A DNA stretch of 64,000 bases from Paraburkholderia sp. (lineage in GTDB: Bacteria > Pseudomonadota > Gammaproteobacteria > Burkholderiales > Burkholderiaceae), in contig NZ_JAPWKB010000008.1 in NCBI RefSeq assembly GCF_028283785.1, forward strand, positions 248,001-312,000. Direction: 5' to 3'. The notes beneath the pieces were generated by a model. That model worked only from the letters and a program-made list of their open reading frames with translations, did not search any database and was not told the origin of the DNA. The translations under genes and the position numbers were made by a program. Positions 63,755 to 64,000 of this stretch are shown piece after piece. Position 1 is the first letter of the stretch, and every line of letters begins with the position of its first letter.

Positions 63755-64000
63755 GTAGCCTCCATGACCAGTTTTTTTCGGTGCACTGTTGTGTGGCGGA
63801 CCGCAGTCCGTCAAAGAATGCGCTTCGTCGACAATGGCAATCGCAGTCAGCAGTTTCTATGCCGCCGAAACAGTGTTTCCAGTCAACGGTCCGTGCGCAA
63901 ACGGACCACTTCCCGAAGGCGCGATCGTGCGAGCTCTCAATCGGGTCCGATCGTAAAAAACAGCGTCAACGTTCTTTTGCGTCGACGGCCACAATTTCGT

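Overview
The window reads as a GC-rich chromosomal or chromid segment from a betaproteobacterium of the Burkholderia/Paraburkholderia/Caballeronia group. The signs are a Burkholderia-style 16-strand porin, many LysR regulators next to small catabolic operons, a HipBA module of the E. coli type, and G/C-biased third codon positions. Species and replicon cannot be fixed from the sequence alone. No rRNA, tRNA or CRISPR array was seen.

Layout. 0-9 kb: a carboxymuconolactone-decarboxylase-like gene, a phospholipase-D lipoprotein, and a six-gene MoxR/Bat operon on the minus strand (AAA+ ATPase, DUF58, DUF4381, two VWA proteins, BatD). 9-14.6 kb: a plus-strand trio of formylglycine-generating enzyme, sulfatase, and a membrane protein fused to a spermidine-synthase-like domain. 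14.6-19.2 kb: a SnoaL-like protein, then AtuA-related protein, AtuA and a CitMHS transporter with a divergent LysR gene. 19.2-22.6 kb: LysR, an exported metallo-beta-lactamase-fold protein that has lost its metal-site histidines, and a porin. 23.0-24.1 kb is gene-poor. 24.1-27.6 kb: three exported proteins (solute-binding protein, ABM-domain protein, alpha/beta hydrolase) with a divergent LysR gene. 27.8-33.4 kb: an operon of permease, 2Fe-2S flavin reductase, M24 hydrolase and glutamine amidotransferase, divergent from a MocR-type regulator.

33.5-36.5 kb is a gene graveyard: amidase remnant, IS3-family remnant, TauE and LysR fragments, and a membrane gene with an in-frame stop, with one apparently intact methyltransferase among them. 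36.6-45 kb carries redox and detoxification genes: an NmrA/QOR2-like reductase, an AhpD-like protein, a 6-oxocamphor-hydrolase-like crotonase, a peroxiredoxin, SDRs, a GST, and MerR with a classic long-spacer promoter. 45-53 kb: Lrp regulator, truncated proline dehydrogenase, DUF900 lipoprotein hydrolase, secreted propeller-like protein, LysE exporter and RIO kinase. 53.4-57 kb: aldehyde dehydrogenase plus AraC regulator, then a truncated SDR and an IS1182 remnant. 57-59 kb: hipBA on the minus strand, preceded by five 17-bp dyads spaced exactly 26 bp apart. 59.4-63.8 kb: ThDP-dependent oxidase-like enzyme, HAD phosphatase, GST, a 24-residue membrane peptide and a four-helix membrane protein.

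How genes work together. The strongest functional units are the MoxR/Bat operon (chaperone/envelope-integrity type), the FGE-sulfatase pair (enzyme and its maturation factor), the MocR-controlled uptake and catabolism operon, and HipBA with its operator array. The most system-like candidates for new biology are the membrane-anchored FGE/CTAGR-sulfatase/fused aminopropyltransferase-like trio, the MocR operon, and the phased HipB operator array.
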